The notes: generated from the letters alone by a model not told the origin. A DNA stretch of 64,000 nucleotides from Echinostoma caproni (GCA_900618425.1 UZAN01040708.1:6009-70008), one strand, 5' to 3'. Counted from the first letter of the stretch, positions 44,350 to 57,318 are shown. Translations and numbers: made by a program.

Positions 44350-46555
44350 ACCGATTGTTTTGTCCCCCTTTTTTTCGTTGGCGATACTCCGACAACTTTC
44401 GGTTGACTGAAAGGGAACAGTGCCTGCGAATTCAATGAGATTTAAATCTAACCTTGTTGGTTCAATTACTGGAAGGTTTCTTTGAACTTGTACGAGAATT
44501 TGACCTCCGATTGCAGTTTCTGAGTGGCTAACTCTTCTATTTGGTCGGTGTTAGTTCCAGTGAAATGACCGGTTTTTATTGTCTGAGGGAAATTAAATTG
44601 GCTATTTTTTTGTACTGTTGTGTCTAAAACAAGTCTTTCAGACATCTCCCCATAAAATCAAATGCCGGATGAAACGGTGGATGTGCGCTACGAGTTAGCT
44701 GTAACAAGAGCAAAACTCGAGTTTATAGTGTTTATATGGTTGGCCCGCCGGCCCTTGGTCTTTAGCCAAATATAAAATGTGAAGGTGGTCATCTAAATTC
44801 ACATCACGTAGCTCACATCATGTAAATGAAATTAAATGTACATTAAGATGGGACTCGAACTCAAATCGCAAACGCAAAGGATGCTACTTCTTGCAAAGAC
44901 ATGGTGGGGGAATTAGTTCAATTGAATGATCGGTTTCCACCCATGAATGGTGTAATAAACTGACCTAACAAGCTAGGCAGCAATGGACAGTCGTTTCAAT
45001 CTCACTGGGTTAGTGCGAACCTAACATTAGGCATCATAGATAGAACGCAACTGTATGCCGCCCACTTGACAACAGAACTACAGATAAATCAAGCGGGTCA
45101 ATTTCACTTGTGAGCGATTTGTGCGGTCGAAAGTTTCTGAGCTAAGCGAATAATATAAACTGATAAATGAGGCGTTTAAAGCACACATTTCACGAGGGGG
45201 ATTGTAATAAGGAGTGAAACTTGAGTGAAATTCTTGACCAATAGCGAAAGATATGATCGCAAATGAGCCATTCCAAATGATTGTATCTTTTCTCATTTTT
45301 TGCATATTAGGAATTTAATTCTCATGATTACTTTCACATTATCAATTCAAAGAAAGAGTACAACGTTCGGATCTTAATGAAGCAGTAAAATTGCTTATAA
45401 CGCACCTGTCATGAGTACTGTTTTATTTCAACAAAAGATGATTTTTATTTTATTCAGGTTGAAAAATATTGCACTTTCACACAATGTACACATGGAAATG
45501 TTGCCTTTTTATGATACGTTCAATCACAAGCTTGCCTAAGTTTGACAATATAAAAGAAAAAAACAGCTCTTTCAGCTTTAAAACTGCGCATAAGAGGAAT
45601 ATCAATGGGATTTGAATGGGCGTTGTTAAGACACGTAAAACAGTTCATGCTTTCCGGTATGTATGTACCGGGTGGAAATAGGCGTTCAAAACATTGGAGA
45701 CCGCGTTATTTAGATCGTAAAAGCACATCTTTCTCTGGTATTCTTCAACACTGTGAGATCAAGGCAATAGTGCCCCGAGTTTATATCAAATCAGTCCAGG
45801 TTGTCTGTTGAATATGCCCAAACAGTCGAGTGTATGAATCTTTATAATGGTTTTTGTCTTCAGTCAGCCGCCATCTCTGTCAGTATTCACAATCAGTGGA
45901 AAGAAGAGAGAACAAAAGGGGGAATTTTGAAAAAAGTCGTTGATGCTCATCTCTTATATCTTTCAGGGTACAATGCTGTTTTACTTCCCTCTCCTCAGAA
46001 AAGTTGACCAGTGGGGTGAAAGTTATTCCTTTTTTGTTTCCTCAACTCATCCCCTTGTTATGCTCTGTAAACTCGCACACCAACAGGATCATAAGTTGTA
46101 CAGTACTAATTTAATCAGCCCCTAAATGGGTTCAAATATTCAACCGCTTTCTTTTATCTAGGTACGCTAAACTTATTAACAAGTATTCGAATGTTACCAG
46201 ATTATGACAACAGCGGTCATAGGGGCTGTAGCGCTTTCACTTGTTCACAATTGCCCTAAACAACATCCCTCATGCAACACTTTTTCATGCAATTAGAACT
46301 AGTCAACCTCAAGACAGTGTAATGATACCTTTTGTAATTCCATGAGTTTTCATATTGCGTCTCTCTTCAGGAAATATAACTGGTATTTCATTTTCACAAT
46401 AGTCAAAAATTGTCCTTTGTCTTTGATAAGTTACTTATAGTTTCTTTTTTTAATTTCTTAGTTATATTCCTGTGATATGACTCGCATTTGCCACTGCTTC
46501 TGTTAGTCTTATATTGGTATACTAAATAATGCAAAATCCAAGCCATCTGTGTCGT
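44350..46555. other. No recognised feature
   Basis: Nothing supported beyond the weak B box noted in the previous entry. Confidence 0.35.
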
Positions 46556-46559
46556 CCGC

Positions 46560-46775
46560 TGCCAAAATTATCACCCAGCATTCAGCTCGAAGGAAATCCG
46601 TTCAAACTAGAGGTCTCAAAATGCCCATTGGTATGCCGGCGTCAGTCATCGCAGTCAAGGTGTGTTCGATCTGGAACTCTCTCTCTCACCCCGCGTCGTC
46701 TGTGCACCAAGCATTGAATCTATCAAACAGAGACTTGGTGAAGCATTAGCACATCTTACACTCCAACATAAGTGA
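46560..46775 (+). pseudogene. LINE reverse transcriptase extreme C-terminus relic
   Basis: Across two or three frames the sequence reads LEGNPFKL, then VKVCSIWNSL and VCAPSIESIKQRLGEALAH. This is the usual end of CR1/L2- and Jockey-type LINE ORF2: a G.p.kL block, an R-V...WN-LP block, and a ...AP-S...FK..LD block. Frameshifts separate the blocks. The RT relic at 23851 stops short of this segment, so this fragment represents the part missing there, though they need not come from the same element. Confidence 0.65.
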
Positions 46776-46779
46776 AGCT

Positions 46780-47215
46780 GCTTACAGCAGTAAAAGAAGC
46801 CCGTATCATGTGACATTTTACACAAGGAATTCCATACATCACGGTATTTAAAACCACAACGCGAACCTATGGGACGAGAAAAGCCCGAGCTTGTAAGTTA
46901 TTCCCATAACAAAACTTTGAACTTTAAACTGTAATTATTTTCATCAACGCTAATGACATTTGTTGTTGTGGTGTGGCACGTGTTATCGGCTCTAATTTCT
47001 ACTGTTTGCTTGCAGGTATTTTTATTCACAAACAACAGACTTTCCAAACTCGATCATCTCCAGTGGCACACAGGCAACTATAACCATAATTTACCAGTTC
47101 CATGTGACCACGTACAGATATTTGTACTTCACTTTGTTATTCATTTATAACTCTCTTTCCAACTTTAGTCTGCAAAACTTGGAGGGTTTACTATTGAAGT
47201 CTGAAACGCTCTTCA
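46780..47215. other. No recognised feature
   Basis: Possibly the 3' untranslated part of the LINE relic just upstream; no tail repeat is visible. Confidence 0.3.
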
Positions 47216-47217
47216 GT

Positions 47218-47345
47218 CAGGTCAAATCAAGTCAAGAAAAGCTTTATGTACCCAAAGGGTGAATTTTATCAGTTTACGATTTTTGCAGTGGATCGATAAA
47301 ACCAATTGCAAACATAAATGACGATATAAGAAATTCTACAATTTA
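47218..47345 (+). repeat. Interspersed repeat F, copy 2
   Basis: GTCAAATCAAGTCAAG, then TTTATGTACCCAAAGGGTG and AATTTTATCAGTTTACG match the minus-strand sequence at 1908-1780. The downstream limit is unclear; similarity fades after about 120 bp. Confidence 0.5.
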
Positions 47346-47349
47346 ATAA

Positions 47350-48470
47350 ATGATATAAAAATTAGTGCGAGTTTTTCCCTGAGGTGGGTGACAATATTCT
47401 GACGTTTTACTAGTAACCGAGTTAGATATGGAATTGCACTGTTTCGATATGTGGAAGTAAGTGCAGGAAGGGTTTGACAGTTGGAGCGTGTTCGGGGATT
47501 CGACAGGGCTTTTGCGATATATTGGTGCAGATAGTGTCCTTGATCATGTGTTATCCTGTCGATGAATATATCTCAAGCATCAGGATGCCTGGAAATAAAG
47601 AAATCAACTAAAAGAATTCCATCAATTCCACTGTAGTGAGATGAAAGTTTAAGGAATCTCAAAAATAATGTAAAGTCTTTTTCTTTTGGTCCAGGGACAA
47701 AATCGGGGAGCAGTATAGCCAGTGTGGAAGAATGCAAGCAATCACAAATTTAAGTCACTATTGTGAATAACACCGTGCAGCTTCATTTAACCTTGTGTGA
47801 TCCTTACAGTGCGCTCAGCATTGTTCCAGTATTTTTCGAGGTTATAATGAAAGAACGTAAAAATCGTTCACTTGGTTTCCTGTAGAATTCTGATTTAGTT
47901 TAGGCTGTAACTAACGAGAGCAATTTTCACGTTGCCCATGGTCATCCGAGTATTGTTGTTTAATATGTGCCTAAGCCAATACGTGATCAAATAACTTGCG
48001 ATTCAAAATCCTGTCGCTTTCGTTGTAACGATGGTACTTACATGTATTCCCCCATTTGTAACCTTTTTTGATTTCAGACTTTGCGGGAGTAGACTGAAAT
48101 TTACAATTGCTTCACATTCTTTTTGTGTTCCGTTCAAAATGGAGTCAACCGCATTGATGGAAAGGAACTAAAACGGTAATGACCAGTAAATGATAAGCAG
48201 AAGTAATGACTTGAGAAACTAATGAATACAATCCACTTTGTTCCACTTACACCATGCATTTGCCGAAACCATAGTATCGAAATCATCTGCAGAAGGAACA
48301 ATAAGGAAAAGCATTTCATCCATAAGCACCCACCATGTATTATGTGTACATACACACGGACAAAAAGCTTCCGCATTTTCTGTTGTAGATTTGTATCATA
48401 AAAGTGACATTTTCAAAATTCGTTGAGGTATTATAAAATTCGAGTAATATTATTCAATTAATTTATTTAA
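47350..48470. other. No recognised feature
   Basis: Nothing supported. Confidence 0.4.
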
Positions 48471-48471
48471 G

Positions 48472-48786
48472 TGTCTCATGAAATCTCCATGGGTCAGACT
48501 ACAACAAATTCAGCATTGGTAACAACCATTATTGATCAGCTGGTGATCGAACCTGAAAGTGACGTCACTGAAACTTTATGTCACACAAAATAATCAGACT
48601 GATCTTAGATATAACTGACACCAATCTAGTTGATTGCGTAAAAGATCCTGGAAGTCAAAATGATCGACTCCAAGGTGTTCAACAACAATATGAAGACTGT
48701 GAATCCTCGTTTCGGCGCAAGACGGTGACTGAAAACGAGAGTGCGATAGTGAATGATGATAAGGAAGGACAATTTAGCGAATGAAT
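48472..48786 (+). CDS. Candidate coding segment with a frame change, unrecognised
   Basis: After an acceptor-like TTAATTTATTTAAG, one frame reads MGQTTTNSALVTTIIDQLV and ESDVTETLCHTK, then stops (48591-48593). A second frame, open from about 48602 to the stop at 48782-48784, reads ILDITDTNLVDCVKDPG and RRKTVTENESAIVNDDKEG. Both halves are acidic, rich in Ser, Thr, Asp and Glu. They could be two exons separated by a very short intron (ACTGATCTTAG as acceptor) or one frame broken by an indel. The obvious donor at 48543 would not keep phase. No family was recognised. Confidence 0.2.
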
Positions 48787-48815
48787 TAGATTCTAATGAG
48801 AACACAAATTGGCAA

Positions 48816-48870
48816 ACAAGCTCGTTTTCAGTGTGTCTTAATCATGTCATTACAACACAATAAATATGAT
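48816..48870 (+). repeat. Short dispersed repeat H, copy 1
   Basis: TTGGCAAACAAGCTCGTTTT then CAGTGTG and TACAACACAA match 59407-59453 in the same orientation. Confidence 0.45.
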
Positions 48871-48879
48871 TAGTATCAA

Positions 48880-49890
48880 AGAAGGATTTACAAGGAAAAA
48901 GAGAGGGAAAGTAATTAAAGTATTCAAGAGTTTGTTTGTTAGATTCTACTCAGTTCGGTAAAGACTAGTACGCTTCTCTTCATAACCAGCGCCTAATAAA
49001 CCCACCTTATTTAGACCACCGACCAGCCGCTTGAATCAGCACATCTCAAGGGTTTGATGATAAAGAAAGATTCTCTTTTACACCAACTCCCACCAGATAT
49101 TAGGACTTCAATAGACCATGCGATGGTATCTGTGCCCAACGGACTCGTGGCATGAAATAGTCCTGCGTAACAAGGATAGGTTCACTTCGTGTTTCGGTGA
49201 CGGAAAATTTCAGAAATCGTGCATGATTCGATAACCCATATCCTCTATCCTAGCTTGGGTGCACGTTGGATGCAGGTAGGGAGGAGCTTTGTACTCTAAC
49301 TGGGCAATTTACCTTGCGGTCTTTAACAGTGTTCTGCATACTCACACCACTCCTCGGATACCCAAAATGAAAATATGGGTCCTACAGGATACAAACGTCG
49401 GGTTAGATTGCTCTCTATCTCTGTTTCGACAGAATTATAAAGAAATCGGTTTTCTCTTTTTGGACAGCTTGTACAGCTTGCATCACAATCCGTTTGGAAA
49501 CATTCCAGTCTTGAAAAGAAGGTCAAACCCAAACTGCAATAATTCTCATAATACTGTTACACTCAGTTCCTTTCTTTTTCATGCAGAGTAGATTCAACTT
49601 GGTTTATGTACACATCAGGTGTGGGAGTGTTTTTGTGTGACCTACCAAAATCTATTCCTTAAGCCTGTCTACTTTGCTCAAGAATCCTCGAATATCCAAA
49701 CAATATTCTGACGGTTCTGATGAGGATCAGCACACTGTAAATGCGATAAAAATTCGATAAATGCCAGTTAGCAAAACAAATACCAAGTAAGCAATATATG
49801 TAATACAAAATTGCTCTCCACAGTCGACCACATGCATTTTTCGATTTACTTATGATCCGAAATTGCGTTCTTCAGCTAGTTTTAATTTTT
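48880..49890. other. No recognised feature
   Basis: A 100-codon frame at 49289-49591 has no recognised domain. Confidence 0.35.
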
Positions 49891-49894
49891 TTAA

Positions 49895-50095
49895 TCATGC
49901 ACAAAGGAGGAAGATATTTTGTTTCGGTCATCTGATTCGCGGCGCGGAAGAAGATCCGTACCTCAAATCGGAAACAAAACAGGCGCATACCTGATAGCCA
50001 AACTAAGAAACCGATATGTGATTCCACACGTCAAGTATAACCTAACCGTACCACCAAAACGACTTCTCATAGCAAACGTTGTCCCAAGAATATGA
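49895..50095 (+). CDS. Unrecognised 66-codon open frame without ATG, possible exon
   Basis: The frame includes EEDILFRSSDSRRGRRSVPQ, then IGNKTGAYLIAKLRNRYVIP and NLTVPPKRLLIANVVPRI before the stop at 50093-50095. It is basic and regular in composition, unlike neighbouring frames. There is no in-frame start, so it would have to be an exon or a fragment of a mobile element ORF. No family was recognised and no clear acceptor borders it. Confidence 0.2.
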   Translation, partial: SCTKEEDILFRSSDSRRGRRSVPQIGNKTGAYLIAKLRNRYVIPHVKYNLTVPPKRLLIANVVPRI

Positions 50096-50099
50096 TGAC

Positions 50100-53025
50100 A
50101 CAGTTCAGTTTCCAAGTCAAGACTGCGTTTGTATTCTGTGCGTCTGTGGCTTGGGGTTAATCTTTCTGGTAGAATTATTGGATGAAATTAACGATAAAAT
50201 GCGGTAGGCATGGTGTGTTATTCCCATTGTGCATTTGCTTGTTATTTGCTGTTTTCACGTTGCTTTTTAATCAAATTAATCAATTACAAGTTGTCTCATA
50301 TAAATCCGACGTCCAATGTAATTCGAATCCCTGAGAAAACTGTGATAAAGAAAAGAAGTACTAGAAGAATTTAAAACAACATACTGATTTTGGATTGATC
50401 CAAGTACTGTGTATAATGTGGTGAGTTTGTCGGTGATCTCTACTTCTTGGGAATTTGTTTGTTATTCTCGTGTTTTATATAGGTTCATTGTTATGTGAAT
50501 CCCGGGTTATGGTTAACACAAAAAAATCACACACTGTCTGAGGCCTTCAATTAAAATAAATTAATCGGGCAATTTCACAAACAGAGGTCGAATTTGGTGG
50601 ATCCGTCTATGGAACGAATCAATTTTTAATCGTTAATATTATTCCTTCAGGTTTTAATTCTTCGTGGAAAGCTGCGGCTATAGTTACGCGAGAGAGAGGA
50701 GAGGTAAAATGTATCAGTCTTGACATGAATCAAATTAAACTTCAGCGTTCCCTGAAAAGCAATTTGGTGAATCGAATATAATTTAATCAGGCTTAAACGA
50801 GAGGACCGTTGGCTTTCAGCTTCAATTTCTTGCAGTTAGTGATTGTTGAAATTCTGAATAATAGTAGTATATCGTCTCATCAAGACCAAATCTGATTGAC
50901 AACAAAGCGAATCAACTTACTGTTTACAAATCCGTGCGATGATAGGGCTTTATTTTCTAAACAAAAAAATTTGTGAATTACGGGTGGCACCTCACTGCGC
51001 AGAAAGACAGAATGTTTTAAATTGTGCTCAAATAAGCGAACTAACCGTGTGCTCGGGAAATTCAAAAAGTGAGTGTGTTGCGTTCAAGGCACAACGAATT
51101 GAAGCGGTTATTGTGCTGTGCATTCAACACTTTGAACTCGGTGGGTTATTTTTTTTGGGAGGGGGGTAATTTTACCAATAATGTTTAACATCAATGTAAT
51201 TCGTTCTGTTGGCTCATAACCATAGGGACAGATACTTCGCTATTTCTTGGGGTGAAAGCTGTTTCAGTCCCTTTGTGCTTATCATCAACAGGTAAGAACC
51301 AATAGTCTTACATCTGCAATAAGCTTTTTTGTTTTACTAAAGTAAAGCTGATTCCAGTTCTTGAAATTCGTTAAAAAAGATCATACTTTCTACGATTTAA
51401 ATGCCAGCGGGTATACAAGAGTTGTACTCAAATCTGCAAGGTTACGAAAAGAGTAATAATACCATATTGCCCGTCCTGAATTAAAGATATGCATACATCA
51501 AGTGTGTAATTAAAAAACTTTGCGGGTATTGATTGTCCTCTACCTGGGATCTCTTCCTAAGGAAAGATTCATTACGTCCTGAGTGAACTCCGGATTGTGT
51601 TTCAATATATATTGGTTGCTGAATTCACAACAGTGATATACTGCATAGAACGCGTATTATTCCAATAAATAATAAACGCAAGCTGAAAATCTGGGAGATT
51701 TGTCTACCAATGAAATTATTCCTAATGATAGAAAACGCCAAGATAAGAAAAATGTGCAATCAAAATCGCAACGTAATGAACAACTGATGCCAAAAATCAC
51801 TCATGAAGAACAGACTTAACAAACTACTTGTAGTAAAGAATTGCGATTTTTTTAATTTTCAATTTCGATTTCATTTTATTTAGTTTTACCTTTGATGTTC
51901 AACTTCCACTGTTTTTAATTTACTGTCCCACACAAGAGAAAATGCAACTAAAACTCTAAGTAATTATTTTTTTCTCCATCTCTGCAGAATCATATTGTTA
52001 CATAAGAAAAAAGAGAACTCGTCAATGCTATTTCTTGGCTGGGCTGTAAGCCGTGCATATGCTGGATTGCATACTGACAGCGACAGTCACTTCAATATTT
52101 CATATGACCAAAGCAGTTTTCATCGCGGTTTCGACGCTTTGCATACGAACGAGGGACGGGTTTGCTCATAAGGCTTTCTTCTTTGGTAATTAGTACTCTC
52201 TTGACGAGTCTGTAGCCGATCCTAAAATTGGGCATTACAATACGGCGTCGGTTCCGACGCGTTGAAGCACAACATCTACGATGAGCTAGCTGGTCACTGT
52301 CCATGTAAAGTCAATTCTAGCAAAAGGATCGATTCCAGATAGAGCGTTCACATTGTATCAAATAGTACCCAACAAGTCAGAATCTATTCTATTTCGTTAA
52401 ATCATATATGGCTAAAGCAATGACCAGGTCCGAATTTGTCCAACATAGTCTTGCTTAGTTGAGTGTTATTAACCTGACCGAATGCAATGCTTCATTTGCA
52501 GCCATTGAATAGGGGTTACATCGTGCGGCATAAAGTCAATCATATACTGCCATTCACCACCTTGTCATGTCCTTCCCAGCAAAAGGCACCTCAAATGGAC
52601 ACTTTCTCCAGGTATGATTGGTAACATCTTAGCTTTAATTTATTGCATACGAAACGATACAATTAGGTTTTGGGAGAGAGGAACTGGCCAATCCGGGGGG
52701 CTTTATACGATCCATTAGGAATGGAAAAGGTTAGGTGGTAGTGGTGAGAACTTAAGCGGAAATGTTATTTTGTCGGTCAGAATCAGTGATGGGAACTACA
52801 TTGCACGCTTTCATCAGAGTGCTAAAAATTAAATCGTAACATAGGCATTGTAACGGTCCTTGATCACTTGTGACACTGACTGCATGCACATGTATTGTTC
52901 AGTGTTTCAGAGGACACTGTGCTGTATCTGGCTGGTTACGATACGTACAGGTACCTGCTTTAAACATAACTATGCGCTTATACAAACGCGGGAAAATTAT
53001 CCTCACGTTTTTCATAACTCTTTGT
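50100..53025. other. No recognised feature
   Basis: Short frames only. Nothing supported over about 2.9 kb. Confidence 0.4.
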
Positions 53026-53028
53026 GAT

Positions 53029-53185
53029 GACCGACAAAGAGCACTGAACACCGGTTTCATCCTGTTCGGGACTCGTCAGCCATGTGTACTTTTTCTGTCC
53101 CTTTAGGGACTCGAACCGCAAAACTTCGGGTTCAACAGTACGTATTGCCCGTGGAAAACCGAATGAGCTGAAATAAACTTCCATA
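53029..53185 (-). mobile_element. Ribozyme SINE family C, minus copy
   Basis: In reverse it reads TTCAGCTCATTCGGTTTTCC (head, shortened), TTTTGCGGTTCGAGTCCC (B box), ACAGAAAAAGTACACATGG, the hammerhead, then CAGTGCTCTTTGTCGGTCAT. It stops shortly after CACAAAG. The A-box part of the head is degraded. It aligns with 58345-58512. Confidence 0.7.
53041..53083 (-). ncRNA. Hammerhead ribozyme, near-complete
   Basis: On the minus strand the core is CTGACGA (position 7 of the core tolerates any base). Stem II is GTCC with GGAT, loop CGAACA, and the GAAA element is present. Stem III is imperfect and the cleavage triplet is GTT instead of GTC. Stem I (CATGG with CAGTG) has one mismatch. GTT is a permitted but weaker cleavage triplet, so reduced or no activity is expected. 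Confidence 0.6.
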
Positions 53186-53189
53186 GTCT

Positions 53190-56100
53190 AAATTTTTAAG
53201 TATTATTTAAAAATTTATCCGAATCTTTCCATGTTATCTGTCATTCTGTCCGAAAAAATCAACCTCCGGGACAATTTGATTCGTGACTGTTACTGTTGAA
53301 TTTCCCTCACAGATGATCACTTAAAAGTATGGTCAAATATTCATGTTTATTGTTTTGGTACATATATTTTCTTGAGTTGACTAACAAAATTCCTGTAGTT
53401 GACAATTTATGCTCTGTTTGATTTGATTCGACTGACTCTCTACGCCGATGTTCACGTTTCGCGTTCATACGCATTTCTGACGAATCTTGTACCGGGCTCT
53501 TTGCAGGACATCAGATAATTCCCTCATTTATTGTGCTTGCCACGTTTATTCCCATCTACTTTAACACTCGCATGTCCACCCTTCACATTTTACTGTTTAA
53601 TCTATTGTGGGTTTCAGAGACCGTTAAAACTGTCGCAGTATCGGTATCGTTAGTAGGCTCAGAGGGCGACGTTAAATGATACGTGAACTTGCATAGCATG
53701 CGGTTGAGCACATTTCATTTCGCAACAAATGGTAAAACCCTATCTCCGTCGGACAATATGGTTTTATTGCCAATACAATAATAAATGTCATTGAATTCAC
53801 CACCATGAGACTTCAAACACCCTTAATTGTTTCGTATAAACAATCTCCGGTTCTGTACTGATGGCACCTTGCCGAAGAACCCACGCGTCAGAGAGTTATT
53901 AATTTCTTCACAAACGCCGGTCTACCGCATGACGGTGATGGATTGGAGATATTTCATCTATCACGAAGCGAAGCGAAGAGCGTCTCAGGGAGGAGGGTCA
54001 AATCAGACAGTACAAATGAGTGCCATATTAATTTAGCAGACCTTTGCACAACAGTTGCATGCATAGTTGCTGGTGACTTTTGAAAGGGAAAGTGTTAGAA
54101 GGGTTTTATGTAAGATTAAAAGCACCATTCTTGATTATTGCAATAGCTAGATTTTCCCGAAAAGGTTGATTAAAAAATCCATTCTTTTATGTAACGAGTG
54201 CTTCTGTTTCTGCATGCTAAATTATGACAGCATCGAAAATTGTTTCACCAACAAATTCAATAGCTCCTTCTCCAAAACCGATTTTCTGTTGCTGAGAGAA
54301 CTTGACTGTTAATATAATGCAGGATAAGCACATTGTTACATTGGTTAGTTCTGTTGGGATTTATTTTCAAATGAGGAAACTCACTGGACAGAGTAAATGC
54401 GATTGCTGCAGGTTTATTGTCACGACATAAAATTAGTTCAAGTAATCAGGGATCAAGCTTTTGTAAATGTATGTCAAAGTAAATAGTCGAATGCGTTAAG
54501 GGATTATACTACAATTCGTTATTGTCATAATAGTTGAAATTGTCCAAGTACTACTATGGATTCATTAGGATCATAAATGTTTTATATCCAACGGAACAGT
54601 GTGGAACTCAGGAGAGTTGTCTGGTGGAAGAACAAGCATATGGAATAAATATGTCTATACAGAAGAAAAAACATGTAATCTACAATGGTCGTTTGGTAGT
54701 TTTATGAACTGCTCCTCACCAGTGGTTAAGCAATTCCACAATATCATTGTCACTTCTGGAGTTACAAAAGTAAATCCTTACATTTACCTCCAAATGCCAT
54801 GAGAATCCACAAACCTCCTCTTCAGGTGCCAACAAGACATACTACTCACCTATGTGAATAGTACCTCACTACACGAAGGCTCTTTTTCCGTTAATACGAT
54901 TTGCTGATGTAATTAACTGGCACTTAAGATAAATCGTTTCATCATTTTCTGCTGTATCTTTCATTATATCACATGTAGATGTCCAAATCCAAATGAGAAT
55001 CTGAATGCCGCTCCACTATTTCCGATCACCAAACTGTGGGCTTCGATATCAACCATTGAACAGATTGATCGCGATCAAACGATTCCATCTTGTAATATTT
55101 GGTTTATCATATCAACGTTGAACCACAATGTATGAAACCGAACACTATTTAGATTGGGGAAGAATTGGCAGTTCGATTCAGACTCTGTTGCTTCAGTATT
55201 TGTAGAAAAAAGTTACATTATTGCGAGTGAATTTGACATTTGCCTTCATAGCACACTTCGACCACCGTTATTCGCATCCAGAATGAATCGCATGTGATTT
55301 GCGTTCATCAGGGCACATTTCAACGTCATTGCAAAGTACATTATCTGCAAATTCTTGCATCTCACAAAACTGTAAATCCACGATGGTGGAAATCTTGACC
55401 GACACTATGAACGTGCCTCAGTGAGCTGCATATAAACGGAAAAGTCGGTTGATACTTCCGAACAGTTTTATTAGTAGTAATATTAGTATAAAGTTAACCG
55501 TCGGATAACAACGTGCACCCACTCCAATTATGATATGCTCACAGTTTATCTCGTCAGACGCATTTGTCACGTGAGAGGTAGAAGGACTATTACACATGTA
55601 GTTTGTTGCTCATTACCTCATCCAGACTTTACGGCATCGAATCCATTGAGTTTCTAACGTGCAGTTTCCCAACACGTATCTGACTATGGGATACAGAATG
55701 AGACTGAATGTAACTATACCCATCTCTGTTTTGAGTACAAAAAACGGATAATCGATTGCGTTTAAATCGACGCCATTGGATGGCCAGTGTTTGTATTGCC
55801 CACATTGAAATCATTTGAAGCACCAATTTAAAGAAATTTCTTATCTGGCCAAAAGCTAACAAAACTCAGGTGAGATGTTGTATGCAAAACGAATACATTT
55901 TCAGATTATGGTTCGTATGTAACTTGGACACCTCAGTGATTGATTGCTGAAGCACTCATGGAAACTGCATTGCATAAAGCCATGCTTTTAATCGATCGCG
56001 TAATAAAAGATATTATCGATTGAGACCGGAACATTTTTGGAAGACAAATTTAGTTTGAATGATAAAGGAGTTTATTCGAATATACAGTGGCATGCGGCCT

Positions 56101-57060
56101 ACCTCTGGGACCTTCTCGGAACCACACTGAACACAAGAGCGAAAAATTGACAGTCAGATATCTTGAACTAACAGAGGTCTAAACCAAATGACTGCATCAC
56201 AAAAACGATCACGATGTATCATTGCTCATCTTTTCCTGTTTTTGTATTCGAGGGTCTAATCTCGCCCATTTCACCATAGGCCTCAGGTTAATTACTCAGT
56301 TATAAGCATTCTACGCATGACTACATTTAAGGAGAATAGTAGATGTAAATCAGCTAACTGGTGAATTTTGTCGATCCTCATTTCAGGTCAGTGGGATTCG
56401 CATTGCTAGTCAGACAAGTAGAACAAATAGGCCGTTTGAATTCCGCTAAAATATTCGTTAAATCAATGCGACAAGTTTCACTGACTTTCGTACTTGAATG
56501 CATAGTTTCAATGCTGCTTAATTATGGACAAGCTTATGTAAGTAGGCGTTAGTTTTTGATACTTCACAGGGTTTAATATACTTTTAGTCAAATAAAATCA
56601 TGTAAAGTAATGAGAATGAAATTAGAAAACCCCCCATCTTACATTGTTTTATACCTGAAATGATAATTTTATGGGAGAAGTTTCCATACACTTTATACTT
56701 CAAAGGAGATCTTGTGGAGTTCAAATGTGATATTTTAGTTCGGTTCACACTCACTGATTGTTAGTAGTATGATATTCACAGAAGAAACAAAGCCGCAAAT
56801 GAAATTTGATTTTCAGTTTTTTTCTGTTTCACATGAAATCGCTTCTTCATATTTCATAACTGCTATACATATAAAAAAACGATTTCGGTTATTAGTAAAA
56901 AAAAGTCATCATTTAATCCTGATTTTCTGCGTGGAACCGCAGCATCTCAAAGAAAGTTCTTTCGAGAAACGAAGCTATTAAAGCAACATTGTATCGTCGC
57001 AGCTTTATCTTTACTTCGCACTGAGCTCCAGGTTTGTAGTCGAATTAAACAAAAATGGGA
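53190..57060. other. Long stretch without recognised genes
   Basis: Frames at 53827, 54599, 55862 (minus), 56361 and 56769 are short and unrecognised. Confidence 0.4.
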
Positions 57061-57066
57061 TAACGC

Positions 57067-57318
57067 ATGACAGCATATATAAAACATACACATTTAATTA
57101 GACTTTCCATAGTCATTTTAGGTATTGTGTTCTTTATGATATCTGCAAATTGTTTTCCCTCGCGAAAATCCCCGTTCAACACGTTTCTATTTCAATTAGT
57201 TCCCGATAGGATTAGCTCACTCCGAAATATATTGCTTTCCAAAACTTTCAAAACTTCAAGCATCAATGATTTTAAACTTAATACGCAAGGAATAACACAT
57301 TTTAGTATTTCTCATTAA
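57067..57318 (+). CDS. Small open frame with signal-peptide-like N-terminus, unrecognised
   Basis: The 83-codon frame starts at an ATG and has a hydrophobic stretch at residues 12-28 (RLSIVILGIVFFMISAN) followed by CFPSRKSP, a layout compatible with a signal peptide cleaved near residue 29. The remainder is basic and hydrophilic. It could encode a small secreted protein, be a first exon, or be a chance frame in AT-rich DNA. No family was recognised. An acceptor-like CGCACTGAGCTCCAG lies about 35 bp upstream of the ATG. Confidence 0.25.
   Translation: MTAYIKHTHLIRLSIVILGIVFFMISANCFPSRKSPFNTFLFQLVPDRISSLRNILLSKTFKTSSINDFKLNTQGITHFSISH

Noticed and set aside
49714..49760. Hammerhead-like CTGATGAG motif
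   Set aside because: No GAAA element or stem III follows at a workable distance.
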